Notes: a model not told the origin generated them from the letters alone. A DNA stretch of 64,000 nt from JBKCUI01 sp052161625 (GCA_052161625.1 CP197412.1); one strand, 5' to 3'; numbered from the stretch's first letter, positions 42,948 through 51,288 are shown. Program-made: numbers and translations.

Positions 42948-44315
42948 ATGGCTTCCGTAAACCACGATCCGAACGGGACTGTCCGAATACAGTTCGTTGC
43001 ACCCGATGGATCACGCAAAACGCTTCGGCTAGGTAAGTGCTCGAAACGCGATGCCGCTAGTATCAAGTTTCGGGTCGAAGCGTTGCTGTCTTCCACTATC
43101 ACGGGTGTGATGGATCGCGAACTGAGCCTGTGGGTCGCTTCAGTCACCGAAAAGAATCAGGAGTTGCGATCGAAACTGGAAGCAGTCGGCCTTCTGAAGC
43201 CATTGGTGCCGGAGCCCGCCAAACCAAAGGTACTCCTCTCGGATTTCCTCAAAGACTTCGTTGCACGCAATGGTGTCACCAAAAAGCCAGGGACCCTTGA
43301 GGTCTGGCGCCAAGTGGTCGCGTTGCTGAACGAGTACCTCCCAGGGCTCGCTTTGGAAGACGTGACGAAAGGCCATGCTAAGAAGTTTCATGAGGACTTG
43401 AAGGCAAGAGGGTTAGCCCCAACAACCATCCACAAACGGATTGGATTCGCTCGTCAGTTCTTCCAGGATGCTGTCGATTGGGAGCTGATCCCCTCCAATC
43501 CGTTTGATCGGGTCAAGACGCAATCAAGTTCAGTCAAAAGCAATGTAGAGGTGCCGCGCGAAACCATCGCTCAGGTCATGAAGCACTGCGATCCTACTTG
43601 GCAGCTCGTGATCGCTCTAAGCCGTTTCGGCGGGCTCCGTTGTCCGTCCGAGGTTCTCTCGTTGCGATGGCAGGATATCGACTGGGAACAATCGCGGATG
43701 TCGATCCCAGAGCCCAAAGTGGAGCACCACGAAGGCCGCGGGGTACGTTCTTGTCCGATCTTCCCGGAGCTACGGCCCTACCTGGACAAAGCGTGGACGC
43801 GTTGGCAAGAGTCGAACGACGACACGGACTTTGTGGTCAACATGCCAGCCTATCGATTGGCAGCGAACACGCCGGGCGGATGGAAGAATTCCAACCTGCG
43901 AACTCAATTCCTCAAAAGGCTCCACAAAGCAGGAGTTTCACCTTGGAAGCGATTATTCCATTCGATGCGAGCCAGTCGGCAAACGGAGCTGGAAAAAGAG
44001 TTTCCGATCCACGTCGTTTGCTCGTGGCTGGGGAACACGGAGGCGGTCGCCCGTAAGTCCTATCTTCTCGTTACCGATAGCGACTTCCAGCGGGCCATAG
44101 CCCCGGTTGAGGCCGACGCAAATTCCGACGCAGTAGACCCGAAATCCGACGCATTTTCCGACGCAGCGTGGAGCCGCACGGAATCGCACGGAATGGAAGA
44201 AGACTCGCAAAATTGCAGGGAAAAACGAAAAAAGCCAGTGAAAACACTGGCTCAGGAGGCGGAGGGCACGGGACTCGAACCCGCAACCCCTTACGGGGCA
44301 CATCATTTCCAATGA
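42948..44315 (+). CDS. int: Tyrosine recombinase (integrase) whose 3' end runs through the attachment core into tRNA-Ser
   Basis: ATG 42948 (with AAGGGG eight bases upstream) gives MASVNHDPNGTVRIQFVA, the usual start of planctomycete integrases. An N-terminal arm-binding region is followed by a SAM-like core-binding domain (LSDFLKDFVARNGVTKKPGT) and the catalytic domain with SRFGGLRCPSE (first Arg), HSMRASRQTE (His and second Arg), SWLGNTE, and ARKSYLLV (nucleophilic Tyr). After the tyrosine the frame continues through four SDA-type repeats (candidate arm sites), the 37-bp core (LAQEAEGTGLE) and 11 residues read antisense to tRNA-Ser. In the excised circle the last 11 residues would be replaced by 77 from 18249-18481. 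It is 455 residues in the integrated form. Confidence 0.88.
   Translation: MASVNHDPNGTVRIQFVAPDGSRKTLRLGKCSKRDAASIKFRVEALLSSTITGVMDRELSLWVASVTEKNQELRSKLEAVGLLKPLVPEPAKPKVLLSDFLKDFVARNGVTKKPGTLEVWRQVVALLNEYLPGLALEDVTKGHAKKFHEDLKARGLAPTTIHKRIGFARQFFQDAVDWELIPSNPFDRVKTQSSSVKSNVEVPRETIAQVMKHCDPTWQLVIALSRFGGLRCPSEVLSLRWQDIDWEQSRMSIPEPKVEHHEGRGVRSCPIFPELRPYLDKAWTRWQESNDDTDFVVNMPAYRLAANTPGGWKNSNLRTQFLKRLHKAGVSPWKRLFHSMRASRQTELEKEFPIHVVCSWLGNTEAVARKSYLLVTDSDFQRAIAPVEADANSDAVDPKSDAFSDAAWSRTESHGMEEDSQNCREKRKKPVKTLAQEAEGTGLEPATPYGAHHFQ
44112..44165. promoter_or_regulatory. Candidate arm-type integrase sites, right arm (two pairs)
   Basis: GCCGACGCA (44112) and TCCGACGCA (44124) form one pair with 12-base register; TCCGACGCA at 44145 and 44157 forms a second. 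They lie 79 bases before the right core, inside the integrase coding sequence, where they encode DA and SDA repeats. A third pair with the same spacing is on the opposite arm at 18289-18309. This is the layout of lambda-type arm sites; binding is inferred. Confidence 0.55.
44233..44252 (-). terminator. tRNA-Ser terminator formed half by the core, half by the element
   Basis: AGCCAGTG-AAAA-CACTGGCT is a perfect 8-bp stem with a tetraloop; on the minus strand it is followed by a run of T (44228-44233). One arm (44245-44252) belongs to the shared core, the other to the element. At the left core the partner arm is absent. Confidence 0.75.
44244..44280. other. Right attachment core (attR), 37-bp direct repeat
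   Basis: Identical over 37 bases to 18212-18248. It covers the T-loop/T-stem and acceptor 3' strand of tRNA-Ser and 16 bases downstream, so integration leaves the tRNA gene intact. Confidence 0.92.
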
Positions 44316-44341
44316 TGCCGCTAGCCATTCGCTTACCCTCC
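44260..44341 (-). tRNA. tRNA-Ser (anticodon GGA)
   Basis: On the minus strand the acceptor stem GGAGGGT (44341-44335) pairs with GCCCTCC (44267-44261). The anticodon arm is CATCA-TTGGAAA-TGATG with anticodon GGA at 44310-44308. The long variable arm (CCCC-GTAA-GGGG) is typical of serine tRNA, and the T-arm is GCGGG-TTCGAGT-CCCGT. The discriminator is G at 44260, and the terminal CCA is not encoded. It serves as the integration target of the element on its 3' side. Confidence 0.95.
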
Positions 44342-44423
44342 GAATGACGTCTGTTCAAAAGCATATCGAAGTGCTCTAACTGAACAAGACGAGAACCGCA
44401 TTTTCCACGATTCGGAGCCTGTT

Positions 44424-45446
44424 ATGTCCCACTTTGCTTGGCAGTTTTCGAAGAATCCGACCCATTACGATCTAGTCCGTTCGGAAATTTCCCTCCCTGA
44501 TCGCCCCGCCCCGGGTTATGTACGCGTTCGAGTCCACGCGGCCTCGCTCAACTATCGCGATCTAATCGCCTGGAAGAATCTGGCTGGCAGGCAGGTCGAT
44601 GGCCGTGTCCCCACCTCCGACGGAGCAGGGGAAGTTATCGCTCTCGGCGAGAATGTCTCCCAATGGCGACTCGGTGATCGAGTCGCAGGCTGCTTTTTCC
44701 AAACTTGGCAATCAGGCCCTTTCGACCTTGCCCACCATCAAAACGATCTCGGAGGTACCCTCGACGGGATGCTTCAACAGGTTATCGATCTCCCCGAAAC
44801 CGGCGTGGTCCGCATACCCGAATCCCTCTCTTTCGAACATGCCAGCACACTTCCTTGCGCGGGACTGACGGCTTGGTATGCCCTTTATTCTCGGTCGCAT
44901 CTCCTCCCCGACCAAACCGTCCTTTGCATAGGTACCGGTGGCGTGTCGGTCTTCGCTCTCCAATTCGCCGTCGCGCACGGTGCGAAGCCGATCGTCTTGT
45001 CGCGAAGCAAAACCAAACTAGAAAAAGCCAAAGCACTAGGCGCATGGAAAACGATCTGCACCACCGAACATCCCAACTGGTCCGAGCAAGTTTGGCAAGA
45101 GACCGATGGACGAGGCGTCGACCATGTCGTCGAAGTCGGTGGGCCCGGCACACTTGAGCAATCGATGAAGTCGGTGGCAGCCAGTGGCCACATCGCGTTG
45201 ATCGGAGTCCTCACCGGATTCGGACCGCCGACGGCTAGCCTCTTCCCGCTGCTTGCTAGAAACGTGCGGCTCGACGGGATCTATGTCGGTTCCCGTGCGG
45301 ACTTCATCGCGATGAACCAATATCTGGAATCGCATCCTATCGTTCCCGTCATCGATTCGATCTTTTCCTTTGATGATGCTCCTCAAGCGTTCGAATCGTT
45401 GGCGGCCGCCAATCATTTCGGGAAGATCGTTATTCGGATCGATTAA
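44424..45446 (+). CDS. Zinc-free MDR-family alcohol dehydrogenase/quinone reductase
   Basis: The 340-residue protein follows the medium-chain dehydrogenase/reductase fold. The GroES-like N-terminal domain contains HAASLNYRDLIAWKN and SDGAGEVIALGENV, and the Rossmann domain contains LCIGTGGVSVFALQFAVAHG. The structural and catalytic cysteine sets of zinc alcohol dehydrogenases are not evident, so it fits the zinc-independent quinone oxidoreductase-like branch using NADPH. Substrate unknown. It is the first chromosomal gene to the right of the tRNA and is convergent with the isomerase gene, overlapping its end by four bases. Confidence 0.82.
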   Translation: MSHFAWQFSKNPTHYDLVRSEISLPDRPAPGYVRVRVHAASLNYRDLIAWKNLAGRQVDGRVPTSDGAGEVIALGENVSQWRLGDRVAGCFFQTWQSGPFDLAHHQNDLGGTLDGMLQQVIDLPETGVVRIPESLSFEHASTLPCAGLTAWYALYSRSHLLPDQTVLCIGTGGVSVFALQFAVAHGAKPIVLSRSKTKLEKAKALGAWKTICTTEHPNWSEQVWQETDGRGVDHVVEVGGPGTLEQSMKSVAASGHIALIGVLTGFGPPTASLFPLLARNVRLDGIYVGSRADFIAMNQYLESHPIVPVIDSIFSFDDAPQAFESLAAANHFGKIVIRID

Positions 45447-46375
45447 AGAAGCGATTCGAGATGCTGTTTGGCTTTGACCAAGACATCCGTCGACTGCTCG
45501 ACGGATTCATGGATCGCCAAACCGCGAGGATAGGGGTGCATGAATAGCTCGGTCCATCCTTGATATTTGCCCCGTCGCAGCACATCGACCATCGGCTTGA
45601 AATCAAGCGGACCGTAGCCTGGCAGTTGCATCCATTCGTCTTCCCTCGGTTGCTTCGTCATGCTTCCTTTGCCATGTTGCCACGCGTAAAAGACGTTCAC
45701 TTTCGGGAGAATCTCTTCCAGCAGCTTGGCCAATCGGTCGGGCTCCTGCGGAAGATGATACGGTGCAAAGGCGATAGCCAAATTGTCCGCGGACGCAAGC
45801 TCAGCAAAGATGCGGAGGGACTCCTCGCTCTCCATCAAGTTGTTGGCATGATTCTCAATCGCTAAAACCACACCACACTCTTCTGCGATGGCGAGGTGGG
45901 GCTTTAACTGTTCGAGGAAGTCGCGAATGGCAGCGCGAAGCTCAGCCCCTTTCAACTTCGAGGGCCCCTTGGCTCCTGTCACAATCGTCTTGCAACCCAA
46001 CCGCTTGGCCAATCGAAATTCATCCGCCAGACCAAAGGGACCTAGTTTGTACTGCGTGATGCACCCTAGGTGCAGATTGTGTTTATCGAGGAGTTTCTGG
46101 AAGGCCTCCTCGCCCATTGCATCCAGTTGCTCTCGTTGATCTCCATGCACGCGCGGCCAAAGATCGATCGATGCGCAATGCAGCTTCGGCGCCTCGAGGA
46201 GGATCGATTCGATCGACGCATAACCATAGAGCGAGGAGCCCAGCAAATAGCGAAAGGAAAAGGGCTCTTCGACGAAGCTGGCTGAGGCGGCTGAGGCCAC
46301 TTTGGCAATCGACGCGGCCAAGCACGTTGCCGCGGTCGATTGGAGAAGGTGTCTACGATGCAGAGAGGGTTGCAT
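45443..46375 (-). CDS. Tat-exported sugar phosphate isomerase/epimerase-like protein
   Basis: The protein begins with a twin-arginine-type leader (HRRHLLQSTAATCLAASIAK). The body is a TIM barrel of the xylose isomerase-like AP_endonuc_2 family: SIDLWPRVHGDQ, LGCKTIVTGAKG, GVVLAIENHANN and the late YPRGLAIHES. Planctomycetes hold many such exported proteins of unknown sugar specificity. ATG 46375 is preferred to the TTG at 46381. It lies just downstream of the flavodoxin gene on the same strand, a gap of 15 bases. Confidence 0.82.
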   Translation of the reverse strand: MQPSLHRRHLLQSTAATCLAASIAKVASAASASFVEEPFSFRYLLGSSLYGYASIESILLEAPKLHCASIDLWPRVHGDQREQLDAMGEEAFQKLLDKHNLHLGCITQYKLGPFGLADEFRLAKRLGCKTIVTGAKGPSKLKGAELRAAIRDFLEQLKPHLAIAEECGVVLAIENHANNLMESEESLRIFAELASADNLAIAFAPYHLPQEPDRLAKLLEEILPKVNVFYAWQHGKGSMTKQPREDEWMQLPGYGPLDFKPMVDVLRRGKYQGWTELFMHPYPRGLAIHESVEQSTDVLVKAKQHLESLL

Positions 46376-46390
46376 GACCAACGATCCGAT

Positions 46391-46966
46391 CTATTTCTGG
46401 GTCCAGCGTAGAGTTGATTGAGCGATTCGCTCTCCGAAAAGAACAGCGGTCTGTCGATCGCCAGGCCCGATGTTGGGTTGATCCATATTCGATTGGGCCA
46501 TCAAACCGGAATAGGAAGTAAGGCGGTTGAGTCCCTCGACCGAGTTCGCATTGGTCATAACGGCATTGCCGACCCAGACCATTCCGTGTTGCATCGCGTT
46601 GACCATGAGACTGTTGAGCGTATTGAGTTTGTCTCCAGATAGCCCGAGCGAATGCGTAAACCCCGCCGCCATTTTGTCCTTCCAACCTTGCGAGTACCAA
46701 ATGGAACTGCAGGCATCGAGAAACGCTTTAAACTGGGCCGCATACCCTCCCATGTAGGTTGGCGTTCCGAAGACGATCGTATCGGCCTGTTGCAAGGTTG
46801 CGATGACGGAATCGTTTTTCCATCGACCGTTGGTAATATCCGATGATTGCAATGAAAGCACGACAGGCTCGGCCCCAGCCTGGGATTTCACGCCGTCCGA
46901 AATCGCGTGCGCGAGTTGCTCGGTGTGTCCATTAGCCGAAAAGTAAACAATCGCGATCTTCGCCAT
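46391..46966 (-). CDS. Flavodoxin/WrbA-like NAD(P)H quinone oxidoreductase
   Basis: From ATG 46966 the 191-residue protein reads MAKIAIVYFSANGHTEQLAH, the FMN phosphate-binding loop of flavodoxin-like proteins. FGTPTYMGGYAAQFKAFLDA matches the second FMN-contact segment of WrbA/flavodoxin-type quinone reductases. Upstream in-frame codons give an unlikely basic extension and are not used. The expected reaction is two-electron quinone reduction with FMN. It probably forms an operon with the isomerase gene 15 bases downstream. Confidence 0.82.
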   Translation of the reverse strand: MAKIAIVYFSANGHTEQLAHAISDGVKSQAGAEPVVLSLQSSDITNGRWKNDSVIATLQQADTIVFGTPTYMGGYAAQFKAFLDACSSIWYSQGWKDKMAAGFTHSLGLSGDKLNTLNSLMVNAMQHGMVWVGNAVMTNANSVEGLNRLTSYSGLMAQSNMDQPNIGPGDRQTAVLFGERIAQSTLRWTQK

Positions 46967-47298
46967 AATCAACGCTTTCTCGATAGCTGGTTTGGTTGCT
47001 CGTTCCGTGCACTCTCTCGAAGAGGAATGACATAGTCTCCTGCATAGAATGCTAGAAAGCAATGGACTTGGCCGTAGACCGGTGAGCTTCACATCGGACA
47101 GTTCTCAGCCCGCCGCGAGCATCTCACACTCGTTCATTGCCATACGATGGTGCCAAGGGTCCATACAAATGGAGTGCACGATCGACAGCGAGATTTGATC
47201 CGAGGAGAAGGCGACATATGGGGATCTCGGCGACGCTTGGAACATCGATCAGGAATGTCAGCACGTGATTTCTGAGTGTACCCGAAATCCAATGATCG

Positions 47299-48462
47299 TT
47301 ACGGAATTTTGGTGGGTTCTTCGTCCGGGAGAATTCGCATAAAGAATCGGAACCAATTGCCGAAGAAGACCGCATTGACGTCCTCCGAGGTGAAGCCTCT
47401 TCGAAGCATGATATCCTCGAGTTTAAGCAAGTCCCTGTAGCGGTTGAGGCCAACGGGAGTTTGTTCGTGGCCATAGGCGCCGTCCAAATCGGAGCCGATG
47501 CCAACGCAGTCGATGGATCCGGCCAAGTCCGCAACGTAGCGAATCTGATCGACGGCTCTCTCGAGGGTGACGACTGGTGGCGTCACCCCGCGCACGTAGC
47601 CTTCCTGCAACATGATCACATCCATTGAAACTCCCAATACACCTCGTCGTTCGATCACGGCTCGTATTTGTGCATCACTGAACTGACGCTGCCAATTGCA
47701 GATGCCTCGTGCATTCTGATGGCTGGCGTGGATCGGGCCTTGGAAATGTTCGAGGACTTGCCAAAACGCGATGTCGGAAAGATGGGTCATATCGATCGTG
47801 ATCCCGAGTTGCTCGCAATGCTTCAACAGTGGAATCGCATCGATCGCCAAACCGACTTGGCTATTCGTACCACCTCCATAGCGGTTTGTCCCATAGTGGG
47901 TCAGTCCCAAGGCTCGGAGACCGGCGGCGTGGTACTCGAAGACCGTATCAGGGGTCAGGATCGGGTCAGCTCCCTCCATGGTCAAAATGATCCCGAGCGG
48001 GGTGACACCTGGAGCAGCGGCAAATCGATCTGCGTGCAATTGCAAATCACTCCGAGATCGGATCCAAGCCAAATGGCCTGCCCGTTCGAGCGCACGGTAA
48101 TAGGCCAAGTGAGCGTGGGCCATCGCGTAACACGTTTCCGGGCTGGTCCAACCGAACGAGTGGTTGATCTGGGGTTCCAGTCGTGCCAGCAGGGTGGCCA
48201 AGCAAACCGCCAGTCCTGCTTCTCGAAGCTCGGGAAGGCTCAGCGTATTGGTTCTGCGACCGGCCTCCGGCATTTGCAATGCCGTTTCCTGTGCCCGTAT
48301 ATCCTCGACGGTTTGACGAAGGTCTCGGTTCCAATCGACACCGTTGAGAGCCAAATCCAGGTGAGCATCGAAGAGCATAGGGAGGGTTTCACGCGTAGGA
48401 GGGAGTTGATCGGAAGCGATGGACATCGGTTCACCGAGTCGTTCCGATTGTAGGGTTGGCAA
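47299..48462 (-). CDS. Membrane dipeptidase (peptidase M19 family)
   Basis: The 387-residue protein has the renal-dipeptidase layout: FDAHLDLALNG near the start (HxD metal ligands), a central acidic metal ligand region in TMEGADPI, LGLTHYGTNRYG, IDMTHLSD and HASHQNARG, and GIGSDLDGAYG near the end. This gives a complete binuclear zinc site. M19 enzymes cleave dipeptides, including D-amino acid forms. No signal peptide is obvious, so it may act in the cytoplasm. An alternative start is ATG 48426. It is divergent from the 48567 gene. Confidence 0.88.
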   Translation of the reverse strand: MPTLQSERLGEPMSIASDQLPPTRETLPMLFDAHLDLALNGVDWNRDLRQTVEDIRAQETALQMPEAGRRTNTLSLPELREAGLAVCLATLLARLEPQINHSFGWTSPETCYAMAHAHLAYYRALERAGHLAWIRSRSDLQLHADRFAAAPGVTPLGIILTMEGADPILTPDTVFEYHAAGLRALGLTHYGTNRYGGGTNSQVGLAIDAIPLLKHCEQLGITIDMTHLSDIAFWQVLEHFQGPIHASHQNARGICNWQRQFSDAQIRAVIERRGVLGVSMDVIMLQEGYVRGVTPPVVTLERAVDQIRYVADLAGSIDCVGIGSDLDGAYGHEQTPVGLNRYRDLLKLEDIMLRRGFTSEDVNAVFFGNWFRFFMRILPDEEPTKIP

Positions 48463-48566
48463 AAGTTGTCGGCAGGTTTGGTAATTGTCTTGACTTCCCA
48501 GGGGCGGACTGAATAGTTTAGTACAAAGTGTGTCCGTTTGTTTGGTTGAACTGGGAGCGACTTTCT

Positions 48567-49109
48567 ATGCAATTTGAAAGCGATGCCTCCAGCCCGAGCA
48601 GCAAGCTGCTTGAGCGATTCTTTACAGGTTTGTCCGAGTACGCATTTTATTCTCAGTTAGGTGTAACCGACACTGAGCTCGTAACTTACGTTAGCAATTT
48701 GCTGATTCGCTTCACGAAGACCGATGCGCTCCATCGCATTCGGCAGCTGAACGGCAGGCGGGCGACGGAAGTGGTGACCATGATGGCTGAGGCGCAGCAT
48801 CGCGTCGGGATGGCAAAGCGAGAAGTGCACCGTCATATCGGCGACTTTACCTTGTTCTGGACCGGTCTCTATCCGGAGTCACTCCGAGGGTTGCAGACCG
48901 ACAAATCCGATCACTTTGTCAGTTATTGCCACGAAGGAAAGAAAGCGTACGAGATCGCCAGCGAGATCGAATCGGACGACGAGCAGACCGCGTCGAGCGA
49001 TTTGCTGCATCGGCTTAGCGAGCAGTTTGAAATGTGCGCGTACGGTCTTCGGGAAATTCGGCGCCAATGGGAAGAGAAACCAGCCGGCGACGAGCCGATA
49101 CTGTTTTAG
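48567..49109 (+). CDS. Conserved planctomycete hypothetical protein
   Basis: The 180-residue protein starts at ATG 48567 with GGGAG upstream. It is soluble and helical (SKLLERFFTGLSEYAFYSQL; RATEVVTMMAEAQHRVGMAK; HIGDFTLFWTGLYPESLRGL). I have seen similar sequences only in planctomycetes and know no function. It stands alone between the dipeptidase and membrane protein genes. Confidence 0.65.
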   Translation: MQFESDASSPSSKLLERFFTGLSEYAFYSQLGVTDTELVTYVSNLLIRFTKTDALHRIRQLNGRRATEVVTMMAEAQHRVGMAKREVHRHIGDFTLFWTGLYPESLRGLQTDKSDHFVSYCHEGKKAYEIASEIESDDEQTASSDLLHRLSEQFEMCAYGLREIRRQWEEKPAGDEPILF

Positions 49110-49178
49110 GTTTGGCGATCAGGAGTCAGGTTATCCTCTAGACCTTCGTATGGCCGGCGGGTTTCCGGGTGTTTGCCT

Positions 49179-49634
49179 TCAAGCGGTCTCAACCGATTTA
49201 GGGAGAACGGCGAATAGCCCGACGAACAAGCCGACGAGCCATTGTCCGGTTGTGATCCATAGATAGATCGCATGCATACGATAGAAATCGTCGGTTACGG
49301 TGTCGTTCGCTGTATCGATGCGCGTGCTTAGCACGCTGTGCTGGTACAGGAGAGCGGCCGTGAAGATACCCAAAAGGACGGCGGCAATCGTCTTCCGCCG
49401 GTTCCTCTCGAAAAATCCCGTTAACAACGCAAGGCCGGTTACCACCGCAGCCAAACCGTTCAGATAGCGCGTTGCATGTTGTGTGACGAGGCCTTGATCA
49501 AAGCTCCCAAACCGCTCCGTACCGATAGGGACTACGACGGCAGCGTAGAATGTCAGGCCTCCCCACCACAAAGACCAGCAGACAAGAAAGGGGATCAAAC
49601 TCCAGACTCTCATCGCATGGAATGGGTTCTTCAT
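49179..49634 (-). CDS. Four-helix membrane protein, DUF4149-like
   Basis: The 151-residue protein has four predicted membrane helices (about residues 10-30, 55-73, 82-98 and 123-145). The first (IPFLVCWSLWWGGLTFYAAV) is followed by VVPIG, a pattern resembling DUF4149/TMEM205-like proteins. Function is unknown. It ends the minus-strand run that starts with the pterin dehydratase gene and lies 10 bases after the permease gene, so it is probably co-transcribed. Confidence 0.6.
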   Translation of the reverse strand: MKNPFHAMRVWSLIPFLVCWSLWWGGLTFYAAVVVPIGTERFGSFDQGLVTQHATRYLNGLAAVVTGLALLTGFFERNRRKTIAAVLLGIFTAALLYQHSVLSTRIDTANDTVTDDFYRMHAIYLWITTGQWLVGLFVGLFAVLPKSVETA

Positions 49635-49643
49635 CGCTTTGGC

Positions 49644-50468
49644 TCAATGATCGGACTCGAAACCAACACCTTGCGTCCATCGTCTTAAAACCCAGCGATT
49701 GAGGAATTGAACGCAAGCGAGGAGAGCCAGTCCTAAAAGGGTGCATGCGATGACGGCTCCGATCATCGAGGCGGTTTTCAAGTTTCCTTGACGAGCCGTG
49801 ATGATGGTCCCCAGTCCTTCGTAGGCACCTCGATCCCCCACAAAAAATTCACCCACGATCGCTCCAATCACGGCCAGTCCGCAGCTGACGCGAAGACCGA
49901 GGATCAGTTGCGGAATCGCTGCGGGTATTCGAAGCTTCATCAACGTCTGCCACCGGCTTGCCGACTGCATGCGAAAGAGATCTCGCAAATTCTCGTTGAT
50001 CGAGAGAAGCCCGCTCGTGACATTCGAGATGATTGGAAAAATGCTGATGATGCAGGAAACCAAGACCACGGTTCGAAACTCGTTTCCAAACCAGAGGATC
50101 AACAGGGGGGCGATCGCAACAATGGGAACGGTTTGCAGGAAGATCACATACGGATAGAAGGAGAGCCTGAGCCAAGAGGACTGGCTAAATATCATGGCGA
50201 CCAAACTACCGATGACCGCACTACAAAGCAAGCCCGCGGCCGCCGACTGAAGAGTGATCCAAGCTCCGCGAAGGAGCGCCCAACGCTCGAACACCATTTC
50301 GGAGAGGACATCGCTCGGGGGAGGCAAAATCACTTTATGGATTTCCAGCCAGCGAACCAGTATCTCCCAAGTCACCAAGACCAAAAGAAAGACGACGACA
50401 GGGAGAAGTAACTTCGGCCAAACAGCCGCGATTTTGTTCGTCGTCGAGTTACTCATCGCCCGTTCCAT
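49644..50468 (-). CDS. ABC transporter permease (SsuC/TauC/NitT family)
   Basis: This 274-residue protein has six membrane helices and the family signature EAA-type loop around SASRWQTLMKLRIPAAIPQLI near residue 180. It belongs to the nitrate/sulfonate/taurine-type importers. Its ATPase is encoded directly upstream with a 20-base overlap. No periplasmic binding protein is encoded nearby, so the substrate cannot be inferred. Confidence 0.88.
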   Translation of the reverse strand: MERAMSNSTTNKIAAVWPKLLLPVVVFLLVLVTWEILVRWLEIHKVILPPPSDVLSEMVFERWALLRGAWITLQSAAAGLLCSAVIGSLVAMIFSQSSWLRLSFYPYVIFLQTVPIVAIAPLLILWFGNEFRTVVLVSCIISIFPIISNVTSGLLSINENLRDLFRMQSASRWQTLMKLRIPAAIPQLILGLRVSCGLAVIGAIVGEFFVGDRGAYEGLGTIITARQGNLKTASMIGAVIACTLLGLALLACVQFLNRWVLRRWTQGVGFESDH

Positions 50469-51288
50469 TTCGGAATAGAGAAGCGGACGCCGCGCCGTAG
50501 TAACGGGAAAAATCGGGTGAGCTGCGAAGCTCTTTGGTTCGGGGGGATGAGAAGCGAACCTCGAGACTCTCAGCGATCCTCCCTTGGTGCATAATCGCGA
50601 TTGTGTCGCTCATATAAACAGCTTCGGTGATGTTATGTGTTACGAATATGACGGTGCATCGTTCCTCCGCTACGATTTTGAGAAGGAGGTCGTTTAGTCG
50701 GGACCGCAGCACATCGTCGAGCGCCGCAAAGGGTTCGTCCATCAGCAAGATGCGAGGTTGAGTCGTCATCGCGCGCGCGATGGAAGCTCGCATCTTCATC
50801 CCTCCTGACAGTTGCGTCGGCTTCTTCGACCAGTCCTTGGGCGAGAGGCCTACCATGTCGAGCCAATGCTCCATAGCGTCCTTTGCGCCGGCTGCTCGCA
50901 GGCCACCGCGGAGTTGCAGCGGCAGGGTGACATTTTCCCAGACCGTTCGCCAGGGAAGGAGGGCTGGCTCTTGAAAGACAAACGACAGTCGGTTTTTGAG
51001 CTCCCGACCTCCCTGCTGAAACGTCTGGCCTTGAACCAGGACTTCTCCACGTGTGGGAACAAGCAATCCGGCGAGGATTCTCAGGAGGGTGCTCTTTCCG
51101 CACCCGCTTGGCCCTAGCAGCGTGAGGATTTCGCCAGAGCGAACTGGCAGATCGAGTCCACGAAGCACCTGTTCGGTATTCCCTTGGGAGTTCAGGAATT
51201 CCATCGCAATGCCGTGGCATTCGATCTCCGTGTCCCCGAGGTGCTTCGTGTTCAAAGGGGGCGATTGTTCCGAAGGATGGACGCTCAT
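50449..51288 (-). CDS. ABC transporter ATP-binding protein (SsuB/TauB family)
   Basis: The 279-residue protein has Walker A LLGPSGCGKSTLLRILAGLL, the Q-loop FVFQEPALLPW, signature LSGGMKMRASIARAM, Walker B ILLMDEPFAALD and switch histidine VTHNITEA, all intact. It powers the adjacent permease. The start overlaps the pterin dehydratase stop (ATGA), so the three genes form one operon. Confidence 0.9.
   Translation of the reverse strand: MSVHPSEQSPPLNTKHLGDTEIECHGIAMEFLNSQGNTEQVLRGLDLPVRSGEILTLLGPSGCGKSTLLRILAGLLVPTRGEVLVQGQTFQQGGRELKNRLSFVFQEPALLPWRTVWENVTLPLQLRGGLRAAGAKDAMEHWLDMVGLSPKDWSKKPTQLSGGMKMRASIARAMTTQPRILLMDEPFAALDDVLRSRLNDLLLKIVAEERCTVIFVTHNITEAVYMSDTIAIMHQGRIAESLEVRFSSPRTKELRSSPDFSRYYGAASASLFRNGTGDE

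Noticed and set aside
18212..44280. Complete prophage
   Set aside because: No terminase, portal, capsid, tail or lysis gene could be recognised among the element's genes.
44071..44364. Minus-strand frames across the tRNA-Ser locus
   Set aside because: They translate the tRNA and integrase antisense strand; the tRNA cloverleaf explains the sequence.
46967..47092. N-terminal extension of the flavodoxin
   Set aside because: The 42 extra residues are cysteine/arginine-rich and unlike any flavodoxin; the FMN-loop start MAKIAIVYF fits ATG 46966.
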